From Scenedesmus sp. ARA3 (lineage: Eukaryota; Chlorophyta; Chlorophyceae; Sphaeropleales; Scenedesmaceae): a DNA stretch of 64,000 nucleotides. The notes below the pieces were generated by a model, which was given only the letters and a program-made list of their open reading frames with translations, searched no databases and was not told the DNA's origin. Position numbers and translations under genes: made by a program. Below are positions 45,763 to 59,200 of the stretch, piece by piece; the stretch's first letter is position 1, and each line of letters opens with the position of its first letter. The stretch spans positions 1 through 64,000 of the forward strand of contig RWJK01000793.1 of the NCBI GenBank assembly GCA_004335835.1, written 5' to 3'.

Positions 45763-46407
45763 ATGGCTGTGTGGAGCGTGTCAGTCACGAAAGGATCCAG
45801 CAGGCGTGTAACCGTCCTGGTGCCTGCTGCGTCACTGCGTGCCGTCACCCCTGCCGTTGGTTGCAGGCGTCAGCAGCACCACCGTGGCATTGGCTAGCCT
45901 GCTGCTGCAGCCGCAGCTGGCAGCTTGGGCAGATGATGCAGCACTTGAGGCAGTAGCTAGCAGCGCTTCAGAGGTGCAGGCAGCAGCAGCTGGTGCAGCT
46001 GAGACCAGCGTTCCTGCACCAGCCTGGCTGGGGTATGTGGTGCTGCTGTCTCCCATCCTGCTGTATGGCATCTTCAACTTGTACCGCAGCCAAGTAAACC
46101 CCAGGTGAGCAGCGGCATCAGAAGGGAACCATGCATGAGGTTGATCGCCTACTGCTTGACTGGTGTTTCAAACTGTGAAATCTGAAGCATGCTGGACAGC
46201 AATGAATAGCAATCTCCCGTGATGCTCCGCTTGTAGTGTTTCAACAAGCACATGTGAGTGTGTGTAACTCACTGCCTGCTGTGCTATTCTCTCTGTCGTG
46301 CTGGTGCCTGCAGGGCCAAGTTCACGGACTTCCTGTTCATTGTTGCCGGCATCGCTGTGGTCGCCAACCTGTTCAGCATCCTGGTGCTCAAGATCCGCCT
46401 GTTCTGA
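45763..46407 (+). CDS. Small plastid/thylakoid-type membrane protein with 4-bp frameshift (143 aa if intact)
   Basis: Exons 45763-46104 and 46314-46407 (AG/GG join, TGA stop). From ATG 45763 the frame gives a Ser/Arg/Val-rich transit-like leader (MAVWSVSVTKGSSRRVTV), then shifts out of frame at 45856-45863, where GTTG is doubled. Downstream the protein resumes in another frame: a hydrophobic stretch ending LAAWADD (an Ala-x-Ala thylakoid-lumen cleavage pattern), then two membrane helices (WLGYVVLLSPILLYGIFNLY and about FLFIVAGIAVVANLFSIL) ending KIRLF. Without the extra 4 bp the exons sum to exactly 144 codons. The downstream frame has no ATG of its own. So this is either an assembly error or a disabled allele. 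The layout suggests a small thylakoid photosystem or NDH-type subunit, but I do not recognise the family. Confidence 0.6.
45856..45863 (+). other. GTTG tandem duplication, frameshift
   Basis: GTTGGTTG. Deleting one GTTG joins the leader frame to the membrane-protein frame (Ala-Val-Ala-Gly-Val-Ser-Ser). An 11-nt GT...AG intron is the only splicing alternative and is far too short. Confidence 0.7.
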
Positions 46408-47822
46408 GCTGGTGATCAACTCGGTGGGACATGAGAGCACGTTATGGATCCTCCCTGTGCCAAGGTCGTGCTGCACCTTGGTGCATGGTTTGAGTGATGT
46501 GGTGTGTGATGCAGCAGCACTATTGTTGTGCGCGGCATTTGATGGGGTGCTTAGCAGCGCGTGACTGATCAATGTATGGCAAACATGCATCATAGGTGCG
46601 GGGTTGCCACTGTTGATGGCGCATCAGATGTGGCGTGATCTGCCACCATCGTCATGTGGTGTGTCGTGCGTGCAGCCACGAGGCTGTCCTGCTACTCTAT
46701 GGTATTGAGTAGTGTTACAAGAGACCAGCATGTGTTTTCTCGTTCAACACGTGTTTCAAGAGCTGTCCAGGATCATATCAAAGGGCTATGCTGCCACCCA
46801 AAGGAACAGGTGCTGAAGGCGCTGAAGGAACACAGGACGTGTCTGCATGCTTGGTGCAGTGAGATGTGCCATGCTGGTGGGTGTCATATTTTTACCTTTC
46901 AGCGTCCCACTGCATCACTTTACATTGGTTTGAGGCTTTTGCAGTCTCATGGCTTTGACGTGACGAGCGGTCGAGCAGAGCTTGTGCTGAGATGAGTGCT
47001 CGGCGTATGTGCTCGTTCGTTGATGTCGGGCTTTGATCTGCATGGTCAAATCGTACTAAAGTTGGTAACGCACGGACTCGACCACCTCTACGAGTGCTGG
47101 GAGGTCATTCTGTGAAGTGTCGTGCTGGCCAGCTGACTGTAGTCAAACACGTTGTCATCCTGCAGTGCTTGACCCCGAACTCCCGAGCCACAAATCAAAG
47201 CACTGATAAAACACGGTAGCAGTGAATTCGCAGCTCCAGGCTGTTAGAGTGAGTGCTTGGCAGTACTTCAATCGGCCGTTCGTCAAGCATGCGTTTACTC
47301 TGCCATCACGCGTTTTGCTGACTGGCCTGGCTGACCTAAACATATGAATTATACCGTGCACAGTTTTTGCGTGTCAGCTCGCAGTGCTCTAGCTGTTCCG
47401 CACCAGGCAGCAGCAGTGGTGCCTCACTCCCTCTTCACTGCCAGGCTAGCTTGCTCAGCACCCCCAGGTAGCTTCTGCCTTCGCTAAATCGACACTCAGA
47501 GCCTTTACAAACCATCTCGCTGTCGGGTGCATGACATGCATGAACAGCAATAGCAGAACTCAAGCTGAGCCTGTGCTGTGCAGATGGCTGCTTTGTGCAG
47601 CACTGCAGCGCTCCCATTCAAATTGCGGCAACATATTCTTGTGTGTCACTTACGCAAGGCAGACCCAACACATAAACTATCAAAGTATTGCTGCTGCTAT
47701 TGTGGCATGCAGAACTTCCGCACTGGCATGCTGAGGCACCCTATGCTGATCGCGTGCCAGGCAGAACACGCAGCTGACAGGTGCCCGTCAGTAAGGCTGG
47801 AGGCTTAAACAAGTTTTTTTCC
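46408..47822. other. Intergenic region upstream of the H+-ATPase
   Basis: About 1.4 kb holding the 3' UTR of the membrane-protein gene and the H+-ATPase promoter. A 113-codon open frame at 46654-46995 (+) has no recognisable motif or splice context and is not called. Confidence 0.45.
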
Positions 47823-50800
47823 ATGGAGAATGCAAGCAATAGCAGCACAGCTGCTGAAGCCCACAACGGGAGTGAGCTTCAGCTGGCATCCATGCCGGAG
47901 GCAATTGAAGTAGAGGCGGTTATTTCGCCCAGGACAGAAGATGGCATTGAAGTGGATGAGCCGAAGAAAAAGGCTGACTTCACTCCATCTCACGGCCTGA
48001 CCACAGCAGGTGCGCTGCCAGTGCCTGCTTGCTCCGCCGTCACACAGGCGACACCAGTGCGCAGCAGCAGCTGTAGACTGCACACTGCAGAACCACAGCA
48101 GCACTTCAGCTGGCCGTGTGTACTGCCTGCAGCTGTTACCATGGATAAAGCGTTGCATGTTGTACTTTCACGGGCCCAGTCACATTTTGAGTGATGTCAC
48201 CAAGGCAGGTGCGCTGTGCTGTGCTTGTGTCACGGACGTGCTGCTGCCCCTGCTGTGACGTGTCTGCTGCAGAGGCTGATGAGCTGCGTGTACAGTGGGG
48301 CAAGAACGAGCTTGAGGAGAAGAGCAAGCCCAAATGGCTGGTGTTTGTGGAATTGGTATGTACCTGCCTGGCACGGCTCATGCTGAACTCACAACACGTC
48401 AGCAATTTCATTATGGGTGCAGCGCACCCAGTATCCAGCAATGCTCTCAAATTGCAAGCTTGGCAACGTTACATATGTACAGACAGTGTCCTGATAGGAA
48501 CAAGGTTTCTGCAGTAGCAGCTCGAAACACTGCACCCGCCACTGCAAGTACCTGGTCACCAGTGCCACAGGAGACTAACGCTCATACACCCTCCCATACG
48601 TCTGTTTGCAGCTGTATGGACCCATGCCGTGCGTCATCTGGGTTGCATTCATCATTGAGATGTCGCTGCACAACTGGCTGGATGGAGGCATCCTGTTTGC
48701 CATCCAGATGATCAATGCCGTGCTCGGCTGGTGAGCAACTGCAGCACCCGGTGCAGCAGCACTGCAGCTAATTGAACATATGTGCTGCAGCAGCAGGGAA
48801 ATTTATAATGCACCCTGCAAGCCCATGGCCAGGCTGTTGAAGCAGTGCTGCATGTCTGCTAAGCCTGGCACATCAGACATCTAAAGCAGCTAAAAGGAAT
48901 GTGCGAGCACGCAACTCATCTGCTTTGAATGTGCAGCCACTGACTAGAGGTTGATTTTTTCTCTGTTTCCGGCTGCGTTTCACTCCTGCGCCTCAGGTAT
49001 GAGACCATCAAGGCTGCTGACGCGGTTGCTGCCCTGAAGGCATCACTAAAGCCAACAGCGACAGTGAAGAGAGATGGCGTGTGGGCCAACGCAGATGCAA
49101 CAATGCTGGTGCCAGGTAAAACATACAGGGCGGAGTCAGCTTTGTACAGGATCTCTGCTCTGCACTGCCGCAGCATGCATGCAAGTGTGTGAGGTGCATG
49201 CGTGCTGACCTATGTGGGGCTGCCGATGGACCTGTTGGACTCATGGCTCAATGGTGTGGCTGTGGTTGTTCCTGATGCTTGCAGGAGACCTGGTGCTGCT
49301 GGGTGCTGGCTCAGCCATTCCTGCAGACTGCCTGGTCAACGAGGGCCGCATCGAGGTTGACCAGTCAGCGCTGACAGGGGAGAGCATGCCCGTGACCATG
49401 TACAAAGGCGACAGCGCAAAGATGGGCAGCACAGTCACACGCGGAGAGGTGGAGGCCACTGTGGAGGTGCGGTGTCGCAACTGTTAACGGGGCGTTTGCG
49501 GCCAGCTGGATCCTTTTGCATGCTCAGAGGGACCGTGCGTGCTTTTTCCCAACTGGCAAGTGTGCATAAGTTTGATGCGCCCTGTCAGACTTGCACTAGC
49601 AGCCAAGCTGACTGTGAGTTGCTGTACAGCGCCACATGCATTTGTAACGTGTTCTGTTTGCTTCTGTGTTACGCAGTTCACCGGCAAACACACCTTCTTT
49701 GGCAAGACAGCGACGATGCTGCAGGCTGCAGATGGCATTGGGCACCTTGCGCAGATCCTGCTGCGCATCATGATTGTGCTGGTGTCCATCTCAGTGATGC
49801 TGTGCGTGGCCATACTCATCTTCCTGATCGTGTACGGCAAAGAGGAGTTTGCCACGGCGCTGGAGTTTGTGGTGGTGGTGCTGGTGGCGTCAGTGCCAAT
49901 CGCCATTGAAGTGGTGTGCACTGCAACGCTGGCGCTCGGCTCGAGGCAGTTGAGCGCACATGGAGCCATTGTGACTCGCCTGGCGTCCATTGAGGAGATG
50001 GCTGGCATGAACATGGTGAGCCTGCACACGGGCTCAGCCTGCATGCGGCAACATGGCTGCAGGTCGCATGTAGTACTTGCTTCTGGCCCAGGGCTGCAGG
50101 CGCCTTGTTGGTTGACAATCATGTGTAGTCTATTCGCGCTCTATGATATGCGCGCTCATGGCCATCAGGCTGCTTGAGTCAGACATAAACTGAGTAGGCA
50201 GTTATGGTGGTTTGAGCCAGCTGCATGTAAACCAAGTGTGCAGCTGCTGCAGCAGCATGTGCACTACCGCCAATAACACATGAGGAACAGAAGCGCTGAC
50301 CGTTGTGTCTGCACAAATGCTGATTGCATGTGCAGCTGTGCTCCGATAAGACCGGCACCCTCACACTCAACAAGATGGTCATCCAGGTGGGCAGCAGCAG
50401 GCTGCACAGCTTTCCAATGCATGGATTTGCATGTGCGTAGTGATGTTGGTACTAAAAAGGCAAAGCATGTTTGCCCAACGCAGCTTTAATTGGCATGCGC
50501 GCATTGCCAAGTTCACAATATCGTGTGCTGGCTTGTGCATGCCATCAACTTCCTGCCTAGCTAGCTTCCAAGCCCCAACAAGGTGGCGGTCTGTTGTTGG
50601 ACTTTTTGCAGGACGACTGCCCAATCTACACTCCTGGCGTCACCAAAAATGATGTGCTCACAGCAGCAGCGCTAGCCGCCAAATGGAAGGAGCCACCCAG
50701 AGATGCACTTGACACGCTGGTGAGGGTGCTACCCCACTGTCAGCGGTCAACAATATCTGTTATCACCTGTTACCTTCTGGTGCGGACCCTGTGTAATGTT

Positions 50801-53800
50801 GTTCATATTGAATGACCCAAAGATCAAGCAGCCACTGAGCAACGCTATGGCATGCTGGTGTGGCCTCTGTCGATGCTTTTGCTCCACAGGTGTTGCAGAA
50901 CTCTGGGCTTGACCTAAGCAAGCTGAACGTGTATGAGCAGCTGGAGTTCCTGCCATTTGATCCAACAGTCAAGCGCACAGAGGGCACACTCAAGGGGCCA
51001 GATGGCAAGGTGTTCAAGACCACCAAGGGTGAGCTTGGCTGCTGCAGCTTGGGCATGGGAAGGGCATCTGCGCAGCTCTGAAATTAGCTGTGGAGCAGCC
51101 AAACCCAGCTTGCAGAATGGTTTCTGGCTGTTTGTTGCTGCTGCTGCTGCTGCGTAGCATGGGGTGCCGTGTCTTCCTCACCACAGCTGTATGCTGACAA
51201 CAGCTTACATGTTGCGCTGTCTGCAGGTGCACCTCACATCATCCTGAAGCTGGTGCAGGTCGACGCTGAGGACATCAGCAAGCGCGTGCACTGGAAGGTG
51301 GGTTTCGCACACAGCTGTCGGAGGATGAACTGCAGCCGGCATGCAGTCAAAGTGCCTGCAGGTGGCTGGCACAGCACCAGCAGTTGGCTTGTCAGCTCTC
51401 AATTACATGACAATGGCACCAAACTTGCTCAACATACCGTTGCCACGATAACTTGTGCTGCAGGTGCATGAGCTTGGGCTTCGTGGCATCCGCTCCCTGG
51501 CAGTGGCGCGCACTGACGATGAGGGCAAGTGGCGCATGCTGGGCATCCTGACGTTCCTGGACCCACCAAGGTGCGCGCCAGAGCTGCCTGTGCAGTACCA
51601 TGAGTCTGAACAGCGCAAATGTTGCACGCACACAGATCTGCTGCTGCACAAGCATTTGTTGTAACACGCTCTCTTGTGCTCATGAACTCCGTACTGTGTG
51701 TCAGAGTTGCTGTCTGCGGCTGTTGCTGATGATGTGCTGCACAACCTGCTGCTGCTACCGCTGCAGGCCTGACACCAAGGACACCATTGAGAAGGCCATG
51801 GAGTATGGCGTGGACGTGAAGATGATCACAGGTCGGCAGCGAGGCTGTCTTGACTCAACTTTGCTTGCTGTGATACACGGCTGGCTACCTGAATCTCACT
51901 TGCATCAGAGTACCTGCATGAGCTTTGCGTAGATGTGAGGCCACACGCGACATAAACTGCTGCTGCTGTATGCTGCAGGCGACCATGCTGTGATTGCCAA
52001 GGAGACGGCGCGCGCGCTGGGCCTGGGCGCCAACATCCAGGAAGCAGGGGGCCTGCCCAGCATGGAGGCGGACGGCAAGATCCCCAAGGACCTGGGCAAG
52101 AAGTACGGCGCCATGATCATCGCGGCAGACGGCTTCGCACAGGTGCGGCAGCTGTGCATTGCTGAGCATGCTGCAGGGTGGCCTTGCTTGCGCGCTTTTG
52201 CATGCATTGCCTGAATCTTGCAAAGTGCAGCAGGCTGCTGTTTGAATGAAACGCCTGTTGCGGTACCGCTTGTGCAAGTAGTTGTTGGATCTGTGTCTGA
52301 ACTTGTGTTTTGCAGGTGTTCCCCGAGCACAAGTACCTGATTGTGGAGGCGCTGAGGCAGGAGGGCTTTGCAGTGGGCATGACTGGTGACGGCGTAAACG
52401 ACGCACCCGCGCTCAAGCGCGCCGACGTCGGCATTGCAGTGTCTGGCGCGACAGATGCTGCGCGAGCTGCTGCTGACATGGTCCTGACACAGGTGGGCAG
52501 CTGCTGCGTCAAAGAGTGCCATGCTATCAGCATCTGGACCCTAGAGTGTGCCGCCATGCATCACATCTGCGGCCGGCGCGCAGCGCTGTGGATCCTTGCC
52601 TGCATGTTGACAGACTGTGCTAATCTGCACTCTCCTCAAGTTTGCTGCAACTTGTGTTGTGCTGATGTAGGAGGGGCTGTCTGTGATTGTGCACGCCATC
52701 GAGGTCAGCCGCGCCATCTTTGCGCGCATGAAGAACTTCATCAACTACCGGTAAGTGCAGGATGTGCTGTGCCTGCTACCCTGGCAGCTTTACTTGTACA
52801 CAAGCCACTGCACTCTGGCTGCCAGGGCTTGCACCAGAACATATGAAATTTGCATATCTACTTGAAATTGTCAGCCAGGCTCTAGGCACCTGAGCGCTGC
52901 GTTGTGCCACCTGCGCTGCCCTGTTGCTCCTGCAGCATTGCCTGCACGCTGCAGCTGGTGTGCTTCTTCTTCGTGGCGGTGTTTGCGCTGGAGCCCAAGA
53001 AGTTCCGCCCTGATGATGACCTGGCGCCCGACTTCTTCAAGATGCCCGTGCTGATGCTCATCCTGATCACGGTGCTCAACGATGGCACGCTCATCAGCGT
53101 GGCGTACGACCACGTGGTGCCCAGCAGGCAGCCTGAGAAGTGGAACCTCAAGGTAAACTGTTTACAGGGTGTGCACGCTGCAGCAGTGCACGCTGCAGCC
53201 AGCTGGCTGCTGTTTTGAGTGTCAATGTTTTGCAGTGTGGTGCTCTCTGTTGCAGTCCTGGCCATACGTACTTTCAGACAAAACAACAGGCGTTCACGCT
53301 GCTTCACTGGCTTGGTGCCATCTTGCAGGTGCTGTGGGTGATTTCAGCTGTGCTGGCGTCCATTGCCATGCTCTCCTCCATCCTGCTGCTCTGGGCAGCC
53401 ATCGACTCCGGCAACCCCGCTGGCGTCTTCCAGCGCTGGGGCCTGCCGCTCATCCACTACGACCAGATCATCACCATGATGTACCTCAAGGTGTCGGTCT
53501 CGGACTTCCTGACGCTGTTCTCAGCGAGAACTCACAGCGGCTTCTTCTGGAGCATGCGGCCCTCGCCCATCCTGCTGGGCGCCGCGACGCTGGCGCTGGG
53601 GCTGTCCACCATCATTGCCTGCCTGTGGCCGGGCTCGCGCCCAGACGGCATCCCAACAAGGGGGCTGGTGAGCGCTGGGAGAGTGCTGCCGTGGAGCGGC
53701 TAGCTGCCGTGTCTTTGCTGGCCTTGAAACCACATCAGTCTGCTGAGGTGTGTGCTACTTGTGCTGTATGATCAACCTACAGCACAGCAAAACCTCCTTA

Positions 53801-55001
53801 TAGGCAGCACGCCATTCTTCAGCTGGCAGCACGGTGTTCATGACCTACTTGCCCTTGCTGTGCTGCTGCCCTGCTGCTGCGCAGGCGCTTGACGAGCACT
53901 ACACGCTGTGGGCGCTGTGGGTGTGGATCTACTGCATCGTGTGGTGGCTCATCCAGGACACCTGCAAGGTGGCGGCCTACTGGGTCATGGCGCGGCTCAA
54001 CCTGTTCCAGATCAACACCGCCAAGCTGGTCAACATGCGCGCGGCGCAGACCTTCTCAGACAAGCCGCTGGCGCGCGCCAGCGCGGGCTTGGTGGAGGTG
54101 CGTCTGGCAATGCAATGCTGTCCTTATCGAGTGTGTTACCACATTGTGTGCTGCTGTGGATTTAGGTGTGGTGCATGCGACATGCACAGCTGCTGATGTG
54201 TGCGAAGAGCAACGCGCTTGTATCTTGCCCAGGAACTGTCAGCACGTACCCAGCAAGCAGATATATGCATGTCTCCATGCCTTCTCTGCCTAAGCCGCCT
54301 CTCATTGGCAAGCATTGCTCGACTGCTCTGAACTTGCTGCACACACATTTATACATTTCTCTCGCCGCATCGCAGACCAAGCTGATGGAGCTCAAGGTGG
54401 ACAAGGCCATCGACTCCGTGGGGCGCATGGCCAGCGCGCCGGGCGCAGACAGCACCGCCTCCACCAACATGCGCCGCATCAGCGCAGACCTGGTGGTCAT
54501 GCGCAACGCGGCGCGCCTCACGCGCAACAGCATGCGCAACCTGCGCGTGCAGCAGAGCGCTGGCGGCGCTGCTGGTGGCGACGTGGAGGCTGGGGCAGGG
54601 AATGCGGAGCAGGAGGCAGCCCGCATGCACCAGAGCATCGCCCAGGTGTGTTTACAGCGGATACAGCACTGCATGTAGTTTGCTGACATCGCTGCACTGT
54701 GTGCTACTCCATGTAGTCTGTACTGCTGCCTGGCTCGCTAGCAACAACTTGCTTGTTTACATTGACCTCGGCAAGCCAGTCGCTTGGTATGCATTGCAAT
54801 TGATCACTCCTGTCGTCACTGCTGCTGCAGATGGAGGCTGCCATTGCTGCTGCGCTGCCGGAGGCGCGCCCTGAGCTGCAGGCAACTCTGGACGGCCTCA
54901 AGGCCGCGGCTGCACGCCTGGAGGCTGTGCAGCAGGTGGTGAGGACGGAGGACGCGGCAGGCAACAAGAAGGAGAAGGAGCTTCGCAGGGCATCGCTGTG
55001 A
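47823..55001 (+). CDS. PMA: Plasma-membrane H+-ATPase, P-type P3A (1066 aa)
   Basis: Twenty exons: 47823-48009, 48273-48355, 48612-48730, 48997-49115, 49285-49466, 49677-50015, 50335-50385, 50612-50719, 50890-51028, 51227-51297, 51464-51570, 51767-51831, 51979-52142, 52316-52492, 52671-52750, 52936-53152, 53329-53667, 53885-54097, 54376-54645, 54831-55001. All phases fit (1067 codons). It pumps protons out of the cell using ATP. Seen in order: N-terminal cation-ATPase domain ([20 protein letters not shown]), helices 1-2, the actuator loop with LTGES, helices 3-4 with [11 protein letters not shown], the phosphorylation site DKTGTLT (Asp347), the nucleotide-binding domain, the hinge [10 protein letters not shown], and helices 5-10. 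The C-terminal tail of about 170 residues is long and charged and ends [10 protein letters not shown]. It lacks the Tyr-Thr-Val end that binds 14-3-3 in land plants, so regulation must differ. Exon 12 uses a weak GTCGGC donor. Confidence 0.95.
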
Positions 55002-56261
55002 GCGTGTGTGCAAAACAGCACAGCTTGGCAGGGTATTGTCGGCAGTCGGCTGTGCCGCTGACGCTGTCGACGCTGGAGCACCATGCTGTGTGCTGCTGAC
55101 TCAGTGTTGCTGAGTGTGACCAATGACTTGCGGCAAGGTGTTGCATGGGCGAGCCATGCGTGGCATGTTGCTGCTGTGCAAGCAGCTGTTGACTTTTGTT
55201 GTGAGGCAGCTGCCGCGTGTGTCTGTAGTGCAGGGTGGCTGCTGAAGACGCGCAATGCGGGCAAGGGAAGCATTGACGTCTAGGTATATGAGCAACGATG
55301 TGCTTGTACTTTCATACATATTGTTTGACTGCAAGCTCGAACTGGTGGTTACTAGCAGCCCTGTGCGCGACGCTGTGTCTTAATGGGGCAGCTGTTGCAC
55401 ACTTCGGCACACAATCTGTCTGCATGCAGCTCTGGCTGTGCTGGTTGCTAACAGGGCACCACGTCTTGTCGGCTACCAGCACGGTGGTGTGTCATGCTTT
55501 TAGCTAGTGTTACATATATTGATCTCAGCATAAGTTACGGCGGCATAAGTATTCTTGTGTCCTGACAGCTACAGTCGACTGTCCAATGATGTGAGAGCCG
55601 GGGTTTTCTATAAGGTTGCCACTGCAGAGGTTTGTGCCTCTGCTCCTGCCCTGAGAGAGGAAATGGCAGGCTGCAGTTGTGCTCAGCCTGAGTCGAGGAG
55701 CCAGCAGGGGCTGGCTGCCCCCTGCAATTTGCATATGTTTTTGAGCGCAAGCGACAAACTGCATGCAGCTGCAGTGATGTGCAGTCAAGGTTGTGGTCAG
55801 GCATCTGCATGTGGGGCTAGTTTGTTGGGGACTTCACCAGAACAGCACAGGCAGAGGTATGACATAGCACAATGTAACAAGGATGCCTGGCATGCTGGCG
55901 TGACTCTTGGACTTGTCGAGGACTTCATGCCCACCACTGCTTCAAGAACTAATTATATTCTTATATATATGAGATTGAATACGGCGCTACCAGTGCTTGA
56001 ACCAAAGGGAATGAGGGACCTGCCATGGCCAGCCTGACATTGACTACCATAACGTTCTGCCAGCTACCACATGACATCACCATGCATGACATACGATAGA
56101 AGGCTGCCAGGCATGTCACTGCTAGTACCGGGTTGTCTGTCCTTGTGCTTAGCCTGCTGTTGTGTGCACGAGCACTACTCTGCTGCACCAGCCAATCCCA
56201 GCACCACTACAGTTCTGCTGTGGCACACACTGCCTCAGTCTGTCCCACATCAACAGCCAGC
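55002..56261. other. Intergenic region, H+-ATPase / kinase
   Basis: About 1.26 kb with the H+-ATPase 3' UTR and the kinase promoter. Open frames here (for example 55555-56037) start on non-ATG codons or lack motifs. Nothing else supported. Confidence 0.45.
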
Positions 56262-59200
56262 ATGCTGTTCACACGCAAGGCCACGAGTGCTTCGTGCAGG
56301 GCTGTTTCTAGGCAGCAGGCGAGCCGCGTGGCTGCTAAGCGGATGCTGGTGGCCGTCAGGGTGAGTGCACCCTGCTGGTGCTGCTGCAACTGTGGTGACA
56401 CCCGTGTCAGGACCTTGGCGGCATAAAATTGTCTTCAAAAACAATCATAAAGGAGCCTAAAGTTCAACAAAGGCTGCGACCTGGCAATTGGCTGATAGTA
56501 TTTAATGCCTTGGCTCTCAGCGCCAAGAGTGAATGCGAGCCTACACTGCATCGACTGCCCAGATAGCGTTCAAGGCAGCCGACGATTTCACTGAATTATG
56601 TTTACAAATGAAGTTTGCCTAGCTGCCGTGAACCCGACAGAAGCAGCAGCAGCAGCACCACTGCCACCACCATCACCACTGCCAGCACCAGCAGCAGCAC
56701 CAGCTGAAGGCTCCATCATGCTCTGCCGTCTTCCTGCCACAGCGCTTTAGATTTCCAATTCTCACATCTGTGCACTGTCACACATGCAACTGCTTGTGCA
56801 CATGCGGCTGCAGGATGCCCCTAAGACCGGCCAGCACTCAGTTGAGCAGGACTTGATGCAAGAGGCCCTGGCCTGCTTCTTCACACCAGAGCAGCAGGCA
56901 GCCACAGCTCCCACCACAGGCGGCGTGAACAACGTGGTGAACTACGTCAGCACAGCAGATGGCCATAAGTGAGTGGCGGAATGTTTTTTCCAATGCTTAT
57001 AGTTTTAGTTGTGTTTAGTTGACATAAGGCAGCGGGGCCAGCTGCAGTGAAATGTGTGCACCTAGCCAGCTGACATATGTGTAGAGAGGCGTGCTCGCAC
57101 AAACTTATGTTGGGACTGCTGCTACTCATTTGTAACTTCACCAACGTATTTTGTGTTGTGTGCTGCGCCCTGCAGGTATGTTGTGCGCATTTACAATAAC
57201 GGCAACAAGACAGAGAAGGTGCGGCTCGCGCATGCAGCTGTGTGTGCGCCAGCGTCCCAGACACTCCAGCTGAGAATAACTTTAGAGCGACAACAGTCAC
57301 CATGCAGCTGCGCCAGCAGCACCAGCAGCAGCAATTTGGCGCAGGCCTTGAGTATCCTTGCGCGCTCCTGTGCAACAAGCTGCTGGCAGGCATGGCTGTC
57401 CTGCAAGGCACATCTCTGCTGACTCTGCTGCATATCCCCAATAATATGTTACATTACATTACAAGCTCCACTCAAACACAAAGAGGGAACCCCAGTCAGG
57501 AGCCAACAAGAGGCTCATAGGGTAATGACACACAGCAGACAAGGTGCTAGTATGATTCTGGCAGCTCATGCATCACGTATGCAGTCAGGGGTTTGGGGCT
57601 TGCACTTGTGCTTACTGCGGTGTGTCCTGTCATTGCTGGCTGCTCTGCGCCCTGCAGGTGAAGACAGAGCATGACATCCTGGGTCAGCTATCGCAGCAGA
57701 CACTCAGCTTCAAAGTGCCAGCAGCCAAGCCTGCGCTGGGCAGCGGCGAGCCATACGTGGTGCTCAGTAACGGAGCAGCCGCCTGCGTGTTTGAGATCAT
57801 CCCAGGTATGGGTGGTGTTAGAAAGGCTTGGTGTGTGGTGTGCAGCAGCGGCAGCAGCTGCGCTTGCAGGTGACAGCCTGGGAACAATGTTGAAGATGCA
57901 GATTTCCGGGTGGGCATCATGGCGTGTTGTGACGCCACAGTACAGTCTCCCGCCATTGCTGTTACTCCAGGCGCGCTGAGCAGCTCTGTCAGCCACGCGG
58001 GAGCTTCAGCGAGGCAAGATAACCAGCATGTGTGTGTCTCACAGCCCTGGATTACAAGCTGATACCAACCATCTTCTTTGTTTTCATCTTCTAATCATTT
58101 GCTGACCATGCAGGTGAGCTGGCCAAGACGACCAGTCCTGAGGAGGTTGGCAGGGCAACAGGCGAGCTCTGCTCAGCCATGGCAGCAGTACAGCTGGACG
58201 GTGTGCCGCCCATCCCGCCCTACTATGACGTGTTCAGGGTGCACCACGCAATCAACAGGGAGCTGTTCTACCAGGACGCAGCCAGCAACCCGGCGTTTGA
58301 GGTGCGGTGGGCTCTTAGGGTCTGAAGCAGTGCATAATGTGCTGGGCAGCTGGGGAGGCATGTTGCGCTGTACATGTATGCTGACGGTAGCAGGGCCGCT
58401 GCGTGGGTGCTGCGCCGTTGGGACCCTGCTTCCTTTGCATTGTGATCACTGTCTTATTTGTTGTTCCCTCTCCTTTTTTGTGTGCAGGTGTGCCGTGCGG
58501 CCATGGACTCCCTCATTGAACAGATGCTCAACAGCAAAGCCCACCATCCTTACACCGCACACCAGTTCCGGCATGACTGCCTGCCCGGCTGCTTAGCACT
58601 TGTCTTATGCATGTGCAAATGTCTGCAGGTGTGCCATGAGGCCATGGACTTCCTGGTGGAGCAGATGCCTAAACCACAAGGCCAATGCAAACTCACATCT
58701 CACACCAGTTCTAGCGCGCGTGCCGGCTCGGCTGCTAAGCATGTGTCAAATGTGTGTGCATGTCTGCAGGTGTGCCGCGAGGCAATGGACTTCCTCGTTG
58801 AGCAGATCCGGGCACTTGAGCCCAAGCTTGAGGCCTACCAGCAGCTGGGGCTGCCCATGCAGATCATCCACGGCGACCTGCACTATGACAATGTGATGGT
58901 GCTGGGCGACAACGTCAGCGGGTGAGCTAGGGTTTGAATTTGAAGTTTGAATTCAAAGTTTGAGTTTGGGTTTGAATATGTGTTTTAGTTGTTAGGTTCC
59001 TGGATGTGACAATGCAGATCATCCACGGCGGCCTGCATTATAACAATGTAATGGTGCTGGGCGACAGCCTCAGCGGGTGCACCCGCTGAATTATGTTCCT
59101 GCTTTTCCCATTGATGGCTCTGTTATTTAGGCGCCAGCTGTTCTGTGGCAGCGCAACAGCGCCACTAGCGGCAGCGCAATGAGAAGTGGGTTTGTCGCAT

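Noticed and set aside
45856..45866. An 11-nt GT...AG intron explaining the frame change
   Set aside because: Far below any spliceosomal intron length; a doubled GTTG explains the shift exactly.
48180..48240. A copy of the H+-ATPase exon 1 donor (GCAGGTGCGCTG)
   Set aside because: Similarity is short and patchy compared with the other junction copies; could be chance.
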